Source: Rhizobium bangladeshense (GTDB lineage Bacteria; Pseudomonadota; Alphaproteobacteria; Rhizobiales; Rhizobiaceae). From it: a stretch of DNA of 64,000 bases. The notes beneath the pieces are model-generated. The model had not been told where the DNA came from, searched no databases, and worked only from the letters and a program-made list of their open reading frames with translations. The position numbers were made by a program, and so were the translations under genes. The stretch spans positions 580,611-644,610 of the forward strand of contig NZ_CP071613.1 in NCBI RefSeq assembly GCF_017357245.1, in the 5' to 3' direction. How positions within the stretch are numbered: position 1 is the stretch's first letter; each line of letters opens with the position of its first letter. Positions 1 through 7,516 of this stretch are shown piece after piece.

Positions 1-717
1 GAAGGCTTCGTGTTCCAAGGCGAGCACATGCCGTATCGAGGTGGAAGCCGCGGCAGGCCGAGCGGCCACCTGCCGACCACCGCTTTTGTGTCCTTTATCC
101 AGAACCATGACCAGATCGGCAACCGGGCACTGGGGGACCGGATTATGGCTTCGAGCCCGGCCGAGGCCGTCAAGGCCGTCACATCGATCTACTTGCTGGC
201 GCCGCAGATACCGATGCTATTCATGGGCGAGGAATGGGGTGCGAGAGAGCCTTTTCCGTTTTTCTGTGATTTTGACGAGGATTTGAACGAGAAGGTCAGG
301 AAGGGCAGGCGCGAAGAGCTTTCACGCCTGCCGGGCTTCGACGCCGACGAGTTTCTCGACCCGCCAGCACAGTCGACCTTTGCGGCTGCCAAGCTCGACT
401 GGTCCAAACCCTCAGCGGAAATGCTTGAGTTCTATAGGACGCTTCTCAAGCTCCGGCATAAACGGATCGTACCCCTGCTGAAAGGCGCCGGGGGCGGAAA
501 CGCGGCCTATCATTCGGCGGGCGCAACGCTCGCGGTGGATTGGAACCTCGCCGGTAACCGGCGCCTTCATCTGGATGCCAATCTCGGCAGCGAGGCGGCG
601 CCGCTTCTCCGGCGGCGCCAAGCGGGCGAAACGATCTTCCACCTCGGCAGCGATGGAGGACAATTGGCGCCCTGGACGGTGATCTGGAGAATCTCGAAAA
701 GTGAGGGCCTGGCATGA
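1..717 (+). CDS. treZ: Malto-oligosyltrehalose trehalohydrolase, C-terminal part (cut by window edge)
   Basis: The frame is open from base 1 and ends with TGA at 715-717, so only the C-terminal ~238 residues are present. TreZ (GH13) releases trehalose from maltooligosyl-trehalose in the TreY-TreZ cytoplasmic pathway. Seen: the family motif FIQNHDQIGNRALGDR, whose NHD aspartate is the third GH13 catalytic-site acid, and MLFMGEEWGAREPF, followed by a C-terminal beta-domain. The nucleophile and acid/base residues lie before the window. The malQ start follows 13 bases downstream, so the two are probably cotranscribed as one glucan/trehalose unit. A generic alpha-amylase is less likely because NHDQIGNRA is typical of TreZ. 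Confidence 0.88.
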   Translation, partial: EGFVFQGEHMPYRGGSRGRPSGHLPTTAFVSFIQNHDQIGNRALGDRIMASSPAEAVKAVTSIYLLAPQIPMLFMGEEWGAREPFPFFCDFDEDLNEKVRKGRREELSRLPGFDADEFLDPPAQSTFAAAKLDWSKPSAEMLEFYRTLLKLRHKRIVPLLKGAGGGNAAYHSAGATLAVDWNLAGNRRLHLDANLGSEAAPLLRRRQAGETIFHLGSDGGQLAPWTVIWRISKSEGLA

Positions 718-730
718 AGGCGATCGGACG

Positions 731-2647
731 ATGAAATCCGCTGAGCTCGACAAGCTCGCCCGGCGATACGGGATCAGCCCGACCCGGCCCAGTCCGGACG
801 ATCGGGAGGTGGCCATTTCCGCCGACACCAAACGCAAGATACTCTCGGCTTTGGAAGTCGAGCTATCGGGAACCACCCAAGGCGAGACTTATCCAACGCG
901 ACGGGAGCAGCAGTCGGGGCCGGCGCATAAGGCGATTCCCAAATCATTTCTGCCGGATTTCCTGCTCAAGACGCGGGTCTGGGGTATCAGCCTGCAGCTT
1001 TACGAACTCCGTTCGGCGCGCAACTGGGGCATCGGAGATTTCGAGGATCTGTCTGATATGGCCGACCTGGCGGGGAAGCTCGGCGCCGATTTCATCGGCC
1101 TCAATCCGCTTCACGCACCATTTCTTGCCGATCCGGATCGCTGCAGCCCCTATGAACCCTCGAGCCGTCAGCATCTCAACCCGCTCTATATCGCGGTCGA
1201 CCGATTGCCGGGTTTTGCCGGTAGTGCCGAACTCGATCGACAATTGGAGGGACTTCGCCGGAGCGATCTCGTCGACTATACCGGGGTTGCCAAGGCCAAG
1301 ATTGGAACTATGCGCGATCTCTGGCGCACTTGGCCACAGGCAGGCGCCGATGAAACCTATGATCCCGTTGATTTCGAAGCCTTCATCGCACGTGGAGGCG
1401 ATAGCTTGCGGCGACATGCGCTCTTCGAATGTCTCTCGTTCTCCATGGTGGAGCGCGGGGCAGGTGCCGGCTGGCAGGCGTGGCCGGTAGGTTTCCGGCG
1501 CTTCGACAGCGCCGCCGTCGCCGAATTCGAGCATGGGCATGCTGACGAGGTCCGCTTCCATATGTGGCTGCAGTGGCTTGCTCACCGGCAGCTGCTGCAG
1601 GCAGCGGACCGGGCGCGCGCAGCCGGCCTGCGGATCGGGCTTTATCTCGATCTTGCCGTCGGCGAGGCGGTAGACGGATCGGCGACATGGAGCGAGCCGG
1701 ATGTCTATATCTCGAAGGCGACCATCGGCAGCCCTCCCGATCCGTTCGCGGTAGAGGGGCAGGACTGGCATCTTGCCGGATTTCTGCCGTCCACCATCGC
1801 GGCAGGAGACAGCTCGCCTTACCGGCGCATGGTCAGCGCGGCGATGCAATATGCCGGGGCTGTCCGTATCGATCACGCTCCGGCGCTCCGGCGCCTCTTC
1901 CTGGTGCCGCTCGGCAGCAGGCCGGATGGGGGCGCTTATGTCCGCTATCCCCAGCACCGGCTTCTGCAGATCCTTGCCGAGACTTCCGCCGAGCATCGAT
2001 GCCTCGTCATCGGCGAAGCGCTGGGAATGATCCCACTGGATTTGCCTGACGAGCTGGCGGCGGCGCGAATCCTTTCGTACCGCATTCTCTCCTATGAACA
2101 GGACGGAAAAGGCTTCAAGCCGCCGGATGCCTATCCCGTTTTCGGCCTAACCTGCATTTCGACGCACGACCATCAGACGCTTGCAGGCTGGTGGCGCAGC
2201 GCCGACATTCAGGATCGCCGCAACCACGGCATCGTGCCGCCCGATCTCACGGCAAAACATCTCCGGCACCGCCGGCGCGAGCGTCGAAATCTGACGACGG
2301 CGCTCCGCGCTGCCGGGATCGACGTGCCGTCCCGCCTCAGCGCAAGGGCAAGCGGGGAAACTCTGAAAGAATTGACCGTCAGCGCCTATCGCTTCATCGC
2401 CCGAACCCCGTCGCTTCTCGTCGCGGTTCGGCTTGCGGACCTGACCGACGAGAAAAAGCCCACCAATATACCGGGCACGAGCGATAGTTATCCGAACTGG
2501 AAGCCGAAGCTGTCCGTTTCGCTTGAGGGCCTCGCGTCGGTCCCCCTGCTGAATCGTATTGCGGCGACCATGCGGGAAGAAAGGCCACGTATCAGCGCGG
2601 TGAGGGAACGATCAGCGGGCAGGCGGATTTCGAATAGACAAGGATAA
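731..2647 (+). CDS. malQ: 4-alpha-glucanotransferase (amylomaltase, GH77)
   Basis: About 638 residues. MalQ moves alpha-1,4-glucan segments between malto-oligosaccharides in the cytoplasm. Catalytic motifs seen: nucleophile Asp381 in VRIDHAPAL, acid/base Glu429 in VIGEALGMI, and Asp480 in STHDHQTLAGWW. The N-terminal domain carries LLKTRVWGISLQLYELRS, RNWGIGDFEDL and NPLHAPF, as in rhizobial MalQ. I chose the ATG at 731; a GTG at 701 in the same frame would overlap treZ and add ten unconserved residues. The neighbour treZ suggests that MalQ recycles malto-oligosaccharides produced during trehalose synthesis or glycogen turnover. Confidence 0.9.
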   Translation: MKSAELDKLARRYGISPTRPSPDDREVAISADTKRKILSALEVELSGTTQGETYPTRREQQSGPAHKAIPKSFLPDFLLKTRVWGISLQLYELRSARNWGIGDFEDLSDMADLAGKLGADFIGLNPLHAPFLADPDRCSPYEPSSRQHLNPLYIAVDRLPGFAGSAELDRQLEGLRRSDLVDYTGVAKAKIGTMRDLWRTWPQAGADETYDPVDFEAFIARGGDSLRRHALFECLSFSMVERGAGAGWQAWPVGFRRFDSAAVAEFEHGHADEVRFHMWLQWLAHRQLLQAADRARAAGLRIGLYLDLAVGEAVDGSATWSEPDVYISKATIGSPPDPFAVEGQDWHLAGFLPSTIAAGDSSPYRRMVSAAMQYAGAVRIDHAPALRRLFLVPLGSRPDGGAYVRYPQHRLLQILAETSAEHRCLVIGEALGMIPLDLPDELAAARILSYRILSYEQDGKGFKPPDAYPVFGLTCISTHDHQTLAGWWRSADIQDRRNHGIVPPDLTAKHLRHRRRERRNLTTALRAAGIDVPSRLSARASGETLKELTVSAYRFIARTPSLLVAVRLADLTDEKKPTNIPGTSDSYPNWKPKLSVSLEGLASVPLLNRIAATMREERPRISAVRERSAGRRISNRQG

Positions 2648-2658
2648 GGATCGCCGAG

Positions 2659-2859
2659 ATGAAAGCCACAAAACAACTTGTCGAAGTCGCCGTAGAGACC
2701 GAGGAGGGGCGGGTGCCGCTGGGCATCATGAACGCCAAGCAGGCATTGTCGCTTCCTGACGATCTGGATGTGAAGGTATCACATCCTGATCATGAGCCGG
2801 GCAGCACCGACAATTTCATTCCTAAGGACCAACTGCATCGGCACCTGGACAAGTCCTAG
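2659..2859 (+). CDS. Small hypothetical protein (66 aa)
   Basis: A 66-residue soluble, acidic protein starting 11 bases after malQ, with AAGGA upstream of the ATG. It has no membrane segment or signal peptide. The N-terminal half looks like a beta-strand (QLVEVAVETEEGRVPLGI) and the tail is polar. I do not recognise the family. Its position right after malQ suggests cotranscription. Confidence 0.55.
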   Translation: MKATKQLVEVAVETEEGRVPLGIMNAKQALSLPDDLDVKVSHPDHEPGSTDNFIPKDQLHRHLDKS

Positions 2860-2910
2860 GATGGCTTGGCTTACCAGCTCTACGCCGCCAGGGGATTTGA
2901 GTTCAAGACC

Positions 2911-2935
2911 GGAACCTCCGCGGGCCTGGAGTGTT
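2911..2935 (+). promoter_or_regulatory. EcfG-type general stress promoter (GGAAC-N16-TGTT)
   Basis: GGAAC at 2911-2915, 16 bases, then TGTT at 2932-2935. The alphaproteobacterial general-stress sigma factor EcfG recognises GGAAC-N16/17-CGTT, so one -10 base differs. The predicted start of transcription lies about 20 bases before the ATG at 2964. The 2964-3573 genes would form its transcript. Confidence 0.55.
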
Positions 2936-2963
2936 TGACTCGATAAAACCGAAGGAGAAAATC

Positions 2964-3179
2964 ATGGCACATGCCGACCGGAAACATATTGGCGCCGGCT
3001 CGAAGGGAAAGGGCGACGGCAGCGGCGCGATGACCAATCTCGACGAAGAACAGCTTCCCGAAAATATGGTCCTTTCGAACCGCGACAAGACACAGCATTC
3101 CAAGGAGCGCGGCCTCGACGGCAAAACGGTCCAGACCGAACAATATTCCGATCACAGCTCCAATCGAAATCCTGAGTGA
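2964..3179 (+). CDS. Small hydrophilic stress-type protein (71 aa)
   Basis: 71 residues, strongly polar and Gly/Lys/Asp/Ser-rich, with no hydrophobic core: probably intrinsically disordered. The ATG at 2964 has AAGGAG nine bases upstream; the in-frame GTG at 2931 overlaps the -10 of the predicted EcfG promoter and is rejected. First gene of a run of tiny polar proteins (2964-3573) with 9-10 base gaps. Disordered general-stress proteins of this kind are common in rhizobia, but I know no function. Confidence 0.6.
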   Translation: MAHADRKHIGAGSKGKGDGSGAMTNLDEEQLPENMVLSNRDKTQHSKERGLDGKTVQTEQYSDHSSNRNPE

Positions 3180-3189
3180 GGACAAGGCG

Positions 3190-3375
3190 ATGAGCAGCAG
3201 GTTACCGCCCATTCCCGCTGATAACGTCAGCAACAAGGGAGCCGCTGGCAAGCCGACGCGGACCAGCCCAGAGGATGCCGCTATGGCAGGCGGCAGCGAA
3301 AATCCAGAAAAGAAGGGTCAACAAGGAAACACCAAAGTCAACACCACCCATCAGGGATACCAGCAAGACAGGTAG
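3190..3375 (+). CDS. Small disordered hypothetical protein (61 aa)
   Basis: 61 residues rich in Pro, Gly, Asn, Gln and Lys with no hydrophobic segment, predicted disordered. It starts 10 bases after the previous stop and so lies in the same predicted EcfG-driven transcript. The antisense frame at 3202-3555 is a shadow. Function unknown. Confidence 0.5.
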   Translation: MSSRLPPIPADNVSNKGAAGKPTRTSPEDAAMAGGSENPEKKGQQGNTKVNTTHQGYQQDR

Positions 3376-3384
3376 GAGGCATCG

Positions 3385-3573
3385 ATGTCTACCTCGAAGA
3401 AAAGCCCCTCGACTATACGCCAGGGCGGCCCCGGCGCATCCCACGAAAACGCCAAGGCGCCGCTCGAAATACCAAAGCCGGCAGCCGAGCCGGATAGACG
3501 CATGCGGAGCAAGGTTTCCGGCGGCGGCGGCGAGCATGATCGCCACCACACCCACGACGCGAGAGAGAAGTGA
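3385..3573 (+). CDS. Small disordered hypothetical protein (62 aa)
   Basis: 62 residues, polar, with a basic middle (EPDRRMRSK) and a His/Asp-rich tail (GGGGEHDRHHTHDAREK) that could bind metal; that is only a guess from composition. AGGAGG lies upstream of the ATG. Third of three adjacent disordered-protein genes. Function unknown. Confidence 0.5.
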   Translation: MSTSKKSPSTIRQGGPGASHENAKAPLEIPKPAAEPDRRMRSKVSGGGGEHDRHHTHDAREK

Positions 3574-3658
3574 GGGACAGACCTGGCGGCGGAACCCGAT
3601 CAGCCAAAAGGCGCGAGGTCCCGTCGCTTCACATGATCAACACGATGGAAAACAGACT

Positions 3659-3820
3659 ATGACGACCGCATTCATCCTTGTAGCATTGGCTCTCTTCGTC
3701 ATCTATGCCGGCCCGACATTGCTTTATATCTGCGTCGGTTATGCTGACTACATGATCGAGCGGCGCCGACATTTGCTGGCTGTCAAACACGCCGTAAGGC
3801 GTCGCAGCGACGAGCTTTAG
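3659..3820 (+). CDS. Small single-pass membrane protein (53 aa)
   Basis: The reading frame from ATG 3659 encodes one N-terminal hydrophobic helix (FILVALALFVIYAGPTLLYI) followed by a strongly basic cytoplasmic tail (ERRRHLLAVKHAVRRRSDEL). The longer frame starting at 3275 is antisense or out of phase with the neighbours and lacks a good start. I do not recognise the protein. Small membrane proteins of this layout are typical of envelope-stress regulons. Confidence 0.4.
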   Translation: MTTAFILVALALFVIYAGPTLLYICVGYADYMIERRRHLLAVKHAVRRRSDEL

Positions 3821-3888
3821 CTGCGGGTCAGCGGCGAGCCAGGATCACATTCACACTTGGGATACCGATATCTTCGGTCGCCACAGCG

Positions 3889-4122
3889 TCACTCGTTCTC
3901 GTTGGCACGCTGAGTGATCGCGAAGTCCTGAAGGATGCCAGCCTTTTCAGGTTCGTTGCCGGCATGGGCAATAACAGCATAGAAGGCCGCACGAACGATC
4001 TCTTTCTTGGTGGCCTGCGGATTCGATTTCATTACGGCCTTGATCAACTGATTCGGTGTGATATCAGCCCGCGTTTCCTTTAAGATGGTCTCGCCAAGCT
4101 CCTTCAGATCCTGTTCTTTCAT
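3889..4122 (-). CDS. Small hypothetical protein (77 aa)
   Basis: A 77-residue helical protein (LKELGETILKETRADITPNQLIKAVMKSNPQATKKEIVRAAFYAVIAHA). It overlaps the upstream gene by four bases (ATGA-type), so the two are translationally coupled. No signal or membrane helix. The family is not recognised. Confidence 0.6.
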   Translation of the reverse strand: MKEQDLKELGETILKETRADITPNQLIKAVMKSNPQATKKEIVRAAFYAVIAHAGNEPEKAGILQDFAITQRANENE

Positions 4123-4343
4123 CTGATTTCCCCCGAACCGTCGTCTCCGATTTCCTCGACATCATGGTGAGGTAGAATGCGCTGCTTTACTTCCTCGGCC
4201 GCGACCGCAATACCTCTGGCCGTCCCCGCCAGGGCAACCTCCGCGGCGATAAGAGGGTGCTTGCGCACAAGCTTGCTCAGCGCCCTGGCGGTCGCTGCCG
4301 CCTTGGCCTGAGACAGTACGCCTTTATCTGCGCGTTTGCGCAA
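4119..4343 (-). CDS. Small hypothetical protein (74 aa)
   Basis: 74 residues: a basic N-terminus, an Ala-rich amphipathic helix (LSQAKAAATARALSKLVRKH) and an acidic C-terminus. It precedes and overlaps the 3889-4122 gene by four bases. The gap of 47 bases to the 4391-4753 gene suggests it may sit in the same transcript from the EcfG promoter at 4779-4803. Function unknown. Confidence 0.55.
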   Translation of the reverse strand: MRKRADKGVLSQAKAAATARALSKLVRKHPLIAAEVALAGTARGIAVAAEEVKQRILPHHDVEEIGDDGSGEIR

Positions 4344-4390
4344 GAGAGATTCCAGCTTTCGCTTTGAACGCTTTCGGGGCGACGTCGCAT

Positions 4391-4753
4391 CTAATGCACG
4401 GCGACGCCCTTCCGAGGGTTTTCTTCGACCTGTTTGCGGATCTTCTTCGGAAGCGCCGAACTGGCAGCCTCACGCACGACATCGACGGCCGCATCGGTTG
4501 CGCTATGAAAGGCTTCGCCGACGAGTCCAAGGGTCCTGGCCCCTTTGCGGGTTCCCGTTTTTGCAGCGTCGGCGATGTCTTCGCGGTCCTCTACGAGCAC
4601 GGCCGCAGCAGCGCCGGCGCCGGCAATCAGAGCTTTCCCCAGGATATCCCGGCCGGTGGGGCTCGCCAACAACGTTTTCAATATCGAATTCTTTCGGATG
4701 CCCTTCGGCACCTTGTAGCCCGCAATCTTCTTCGGGATCCTTGTTTTGGCCAT
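4391..4753 (-). CDS. Small Ala-rich basic protein, EcfG-regulated (120 aa)
   Basis: 120 residues. The basic N-terminus (MAKTRIPKKIAGYKVPKGIRK) is followed by a short Gly/Ala-rich hydrophobic stretch (ALIAGAGAAAAVLV) and alternating charged helices, ending EENPRKGVAVH. The ATG at 4753 has AGGAG eight bases upstream; the longer frame from 4828 would run into the promoter at 4779-4803. A perfect GGAAC-N16-CGTT promoter 26 bases upstream makes this a strong member of the general stress response. The molecular function is unknown. Confidence 0.7.
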   Translation of the reverse strand: MAKTRIPKKIAGYKVPKGIRKNSILKTLLASPTGRDILGKALIAGAGAAAAVLVEDREDIADAAKTGTRKGARTLGLVGEAFHSATDAAVDVVREAASSALPKKIRKQVEENPRKGVAVH

Positions 4754-4778
4754 AGTACAGCTCCTTTCGAGCGTGGGA

Positions 4779-4803
4779 AACGCAGTAAAGCGGAGCCTGT
4801 TCC
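4779..4803 (-). promoter_or_regulatory. EcfG-type promoter, perfect consensus
   Basis: On the minus strand GGAAC (4803-4799), 16 bases, CGTT (4782-4779). This is an exact match to the EcfG consensus and lies 26 bases before the ATG at 4753, which fits a short leader. Confidence 0.75.
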
Positions 4804-4890
4804 CAGATTGGGTTTCACAGTTCGCCATAGCAGGATCGCATGCTGTCTGCGGGAATTCTGGTCTTGGCGAAACAAAAGGACGAACAGACG

Positions 4891-5139
4891 TTAGTGGATC
4901 GACTGGGAGGATGGAGCGTTGATCTTGAGCAGATCCGGGGCGGGAAACATCTCGATTAATCCTGCGGCGAGGTCATCGACATCTGTCTTGCCGTTATTGA
5001 AGAGCTGGATGGCGGCGCTGCAGAGGATCTGACTGTCGTGTTCGCTGACCGCGACACCGAAATGGTGATACCAGCTCATGACAGCCTTCGACAGGCATCT
5101 AAAATCCTGCGGTAATATCGGTCTGTAGAATATCGCCAT
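4891..5139 (-). CDS. Small hypothetical protein (82 aa)
   Basis: 82 residues from the ATG at 5139 (GGCGGGGCG upstream); an alternative ATG at 5172 with GAAGAG would add 11 residues. The sequence (MAIFYRPILPQDFRCLSKAVMSW) is soluble and mostly helical and contains SEHDSQILCSAAIQLFNNG, similar to small rhizobial proteins of unknown role. It stands alone on the minus strand. Confidence 0.5.
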   Translation of the reverse strand: MAIFYRPILPQDFRCLSKAVMSWYHHFGVAVSEHDSQILCSAAIQLFNNGKTDVDDLAAGLIEMFPAPDLLKINAPSSQSIH

Positions 5140-5285
5140 GAACGCCCCGCCACGATTGGTGCTTAATTTCATCGCTCTTCACATAAACAAGATAAGGGGT
5201 GCGCTGTTTGATACCAAGCCGCTTGTTTCCTTGGTGCGTTAGCGCACGGACCGGCTGTTTGAGCGGCGTGCTAGCCTCTCCTACC

Positions 5286-5624
5286 TCAGGCCAGGACACC
5301 GGCGGCAATAGCAGCCTGGATGAAGCGTTGGCGTGCCAGTTCCGCACTTCCGCGTCGGCGAAGCGCATCGACGCAGCGCCGCTTCGCTTCGAAATAACCG
5401 CCACCCCGAACCTTGGACCAGCGATGGTTCAGGGCGTCAAGCGCCGCGTCCGGGCCCTCAATGCGCTGCTGCTCACTCTCTCCGATACGGATGAAAACCG
5501 GGTATTGCCACACCAGCTGGAAATCGACCTCGATAATATCAGCCATGATATGATCCAGGGTGGTTGTTTGGACGGCGGGCGCTGCCTCTGTCTCTGAAAG
5601 TCCGGTATTGGGCCGCGCGGTCAA
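5286..5624 (-). CDS. DUF982 domain protein (112 aa)
   Basis: 112 residues. The C-terminal ~75 residues match the rhizobial DUF982 pattern: a VFIRIGESEQQRIEGPDAALDAL strand-helix segment, then the W and the RRCVDALRRRGSAELAR helix. DUF982 proteins are small, often multi-copy in Rhizobiales and of unknown function. The region upstream holds a possible EcfG site with weak -10 (5702-5726). Confidence 0.72.
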   Translation of the reverse strand: MTARPNTGLSETEAAPAVQTTTLDHIMADIIEVDFQLVWQYPVFIRIGESEQQRIEGPDAALDALNHRWSKVRGGGYFEAKRRCVDALRRRGSAELARQRFIQAAIAAGVLA

Positions 5625-5701
5625 ACGTATGGCAGGTCCATGGGAGGAGCCGCGGTCGGTTCGGTGCTTCGTGGTTCATATAGCATCTCCTTTGCCGGCC
5701 G

Positions 5702-5726
5702 AACTACGCCATGGCGCGGTTGTTCC
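5702..5726 (-). promoter_or_regulatory. Possible EcfG-type promoter, imperfect (GGAAC-N16-AGTT)
   Basis: Minus strand GGAAC (5726-5722), 16 bases, AGTT (5705-5702). The -35 and spacing are right but the -10 has one mismatch. It would drive the DUF982 gene 78 bases downstream. It is back-to-back with the plus-strand site at 5756-5780. Confidence 0.35.
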
Positions 5727-5755
5727 TGTTCTCCTGCTTGGCGGCACCGGGCTCT

Positions 5756-5780
5756 GGAACAATGTCCGACGCGCTTTGTT
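5756..5780 (+). promoter_or_regulatory. EcfG-type promoter (GGAAC-N16-TGTT)
   Basis: GGAAC 5756-5760, 16 bases, TGTT 5777-5780. One -10 base differs from CGTT. It sits 42 bases before the lipoprotein start at 5823. Confidence 0.5.
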
Positions 5781-5822
5781 ACTTGTCCAACAGGGCAGAA
5801 GCCGAAGCAGCCGGAGGATTCG

Positions 5823-6113
5823 ATGAGGCGGAGCATGGGATTGCGGCTGGTTCTGGCCTTCGCGCTGACAGGCTGCACAACCAGCGCAGGAAGTTACTCA
5901 TCGGCAGGACTGGCGCCCATTCCGGGCAGTATCACCTACCAGGGACAACCGCGCACAAAGTTGGCGAGATCGCCGGTGGGTTCGTCCTTCCCGCACACAT
6001 TTACGGATCAATGGGGGCGGCAAGTCGAGGAAATCTACATCATCCGGCCCGACCGTAGTTTGTTGATCGCCGATCGCCACTACCGACCGGCTTTTTCGCT
6101 CGACGACGACTAG
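5823..6113 (+). CDS. Small lipoprotein (96 aa)
   Basis: 96 residues from the ATG at 5823, with CCGGAGG upstream. The N-terminus MRRSMGLRLVLAFALTGCTT is a type II signal peptide with a lipobox (ALTGC), so the mature protein is lipid-anchored in the periplasm. The body resembles short beta-rich lipoproteins: SITYQGQPRTKLARSP and a QWGRQVEEIYIIRPDRSL segment. The upstream extension of the frame to 5640 has no signal logic and is rejected. The next gene starts 15 bases downstream. Confidence 0.7.
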   Translation: MRRSMGLRLVLAFALTGCTTSAGSYSSAGLAPIPGSITYQGQPRTKLARSPVGSSFPHTFTDQWGRQVEEIYIIRPDRSLLIADRHYRPAFSLDDD

Positions 6114-6128
6114 GAAGGAGACATGATC

Positions 6129-6545
6129 ATGCCGCGCCGCAAGAGCACCGAGACAATGACGCTGGACACGGAGGGAGCCAAGATCGGCGAGCCGGTTCCG
6201 AAAGCCATCATCGATGTCAACACCGCCTCTGTCGGGGTCCCCCGCCAGGCCGAGCACGATCTGCGCACAGAATTGAGCGCTTTGCGGAAGCAGATTGATA
6301 CGCTTCAGCAGCAGGTCATGAATGCCGGGCAATCGGCTAAGGGCGGCGCCGGAAAGGCGATCCGCCAGACCGGGGCTCTGGTGAAACATCATCCGCTCTC
6401 AACGTTTGTTTTTATGGCTGTTGCCGCAGGTTTGTTCGTGGTTGCCTCACATCAGCTCTCCCCGTCGCGCCGTCGCCGACCATCGGCCATGCGAGATCTC
6501 GGGGATTTCTACGAAAGGCTGCGCGCGGGCCTGACAAGATTTTAG
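6129..6545 (+). CDS. DUF883/ElaB-YqjD-like membrane-anchored stress protein (138 aa)
   Basis: 138 residues. Layout: polar N-terminus, coiled-coil helix (LRTELSALRKQIDTLQQQV), Gly-rich linker, HHPLSTFVFMAVAAGLFVVASH membrane segment, and a basic C-terminus. This matches ElaB/YqjD/DUF883 proteins, which in E. coli attach ribosomes to the inner membrane in stationary phase; the ribosome role here is inference. AGGAG is eight bases before ATG 6129 and only two before ATG 6123, so 6129 is preferred. It probably shares the EcfG promoter of the lipoprotein gene. Confidence 0.68.
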   Translation: MPRRKSTETMTLDTEGAKIGEPVPKAIIDVNTASVGVPRQAEHDLRTELSALRKQIDTLQQQVMNAGQSAKGGAGKAIRQTGALVKHHPLSTFVFMAVAAGLFVVASHQLSPSRRRRPSAMRDLGDFYERLRAGLTRF

Positions 6546-6896
6546 GATTGCAGGATCCCGATTCTGCCCGACGCTTTATCAAGCAAGAAGGGCATGCTCG
6601 ACATCCTTATGCGAAGCGCTCTCGATATTGTGCTTGTACGCTGGCCGCAGGCCGCTCGGGTCCACGCATTACAGACGGCATTGCACTGACCACGTGACTT
6701 TTGCAGGCTTTGGCTATTTCCTAAGTGGCTGCGCGCCAGGCGATTTCCTCACACATGAGTCCGTGTCACGCCGATGTCACGCGACCATGGAAGCAATATA
6801 TGCTTGATTGGACCGTCAGCGCTTTTGATTTCCAGGCCGGGTGCGCTGGAACAGGGGAAACGAGGGACAGGGCGCTGTTATCGTTAGGGCATTGCG
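6546..6896 (+). other. Gene-free stretch
   Basis: About 350 bases without a supportable gene. An 82-codon open frame (6725-6973) has no good ribosome site, an odd composition, and overlaps the better-supported gene at 6897. No convincing promoter or hairpin was recognised. Confidence 0.5.
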
Positions 6897-7127
6897 ATGA
6901 CTTTGAAAACATCCGGGCAACCATCTCGGCCCGACGAGTTCGTATTTCCGGTTCACACCCGGACGATCGCTGAGATACGCTATGATATTCTCAACCAGGT
7001 CATGACGGTCGTCTATCATGACGGGCGCTCGCGCACGACGACCGGCATACAAGGTTCGGCGATGCTCAGGATCCTCGCCCAGCGTCCGTTGGAGCGTTCC
7101 CCGTTTCTGTTGCAGACGGTCATCTGA
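6897..7127 (+). CDS. Small hypothetical protein, KTSC-like (76 aa)
   Basis: 76 residues. The segment IAEIRYDILNQVMTVVYHDGRSRTTTGI resembles the short beta-hairpin KTSC-type fold (an I-x-YD...L-x-V-x-F/Y-x-DG pattern), and the frame ends FLLQTVI. The ATG at 6897 follows a weak ribosome site. Function unknown; the match is by pattern only. Confidence 0.5.
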   Translation: MTLKTSGQPSRPDEFVFPVHTRTIAEIRYDILNQVMTVVYHDGRSRTTTGIQGSAMLRILAQRPLERSPFLLQTVI

Positions 7128-7226
7128 TCAAAAGATCGACGCTTCCGCCGCTAAATCGTCTTGGTGGTGCATCCATTTCGGAAGAGCTGCGTTCATCCTG
7201 ATAGCCAGACCATGGAGGGAACGCCG

Positions 7227-7490
7227 ATGACCTTTCCACCGCCAAAAACCGAAGCTCCCGCTCAGCGTTTCGAAGAAGCGAGCGCTGCTGCGCGCGACGC
7301 TTTAGAGAGGCTGATTGCAGCCGCCAATGAAGCCGGATGGGGAACGGAGGAAATCTCCGTCGCCTTCCTGGAGGCGGCGCGGTTCTTGACCGAAGCCAAC
7401 AGAAAAGATCCCGATCCTGCCGACGACCCAGCCATTAGCGACGTGCCAGGCAAGCGGGAGCAGATTGGCCACGGCGAGCTTTTCGATTAG
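7227..7490 (+). CDS. Small hypothetical protein (87 aa)
   Basis: 87 residues from the ATG at 7227, with GGAGGGA upstream; the 7161 start lacks one. A helical domain (RFEEASAAARDALERLIAAANEAGWGTEEISVAFLEAARFL) fills residues 12-55, then an acidic Pro/Asp-rich tail. Rhizobial genomes hold many such short helical proteins of unknown role. The convergent LacI gene ends 26 bases downstream. Confidence 0.6.
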   Translation: MTFPPPKTEAPAQRFEEASAAARDALERLIAAANEAGWGTEEISVAFLEAARFLTEANRKDPDPADDPAISDVPGKREQIGHGELFD

Positions 7491-7516
7491 ACGTCGCCTC
7501 CCGCCGACAGCCGAGC

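Noticed and set aside
944..1996. Long minus-strand open frame inside malQ
   Set aside because: It lies antisense to a clear GH77 gene with all catalytic motifs; composition is typical of GC-rich shadows.
4367..4391. Possible EcfG site upstream of the 4119-4343 gene
   Set aside because: AACG is present but GTTCC is not found at the required spacing.
6725..6973. 82-codon plus-strand frame
   Set aside because: Overlaps the better 6897 gene, no ribosome site, no domain.
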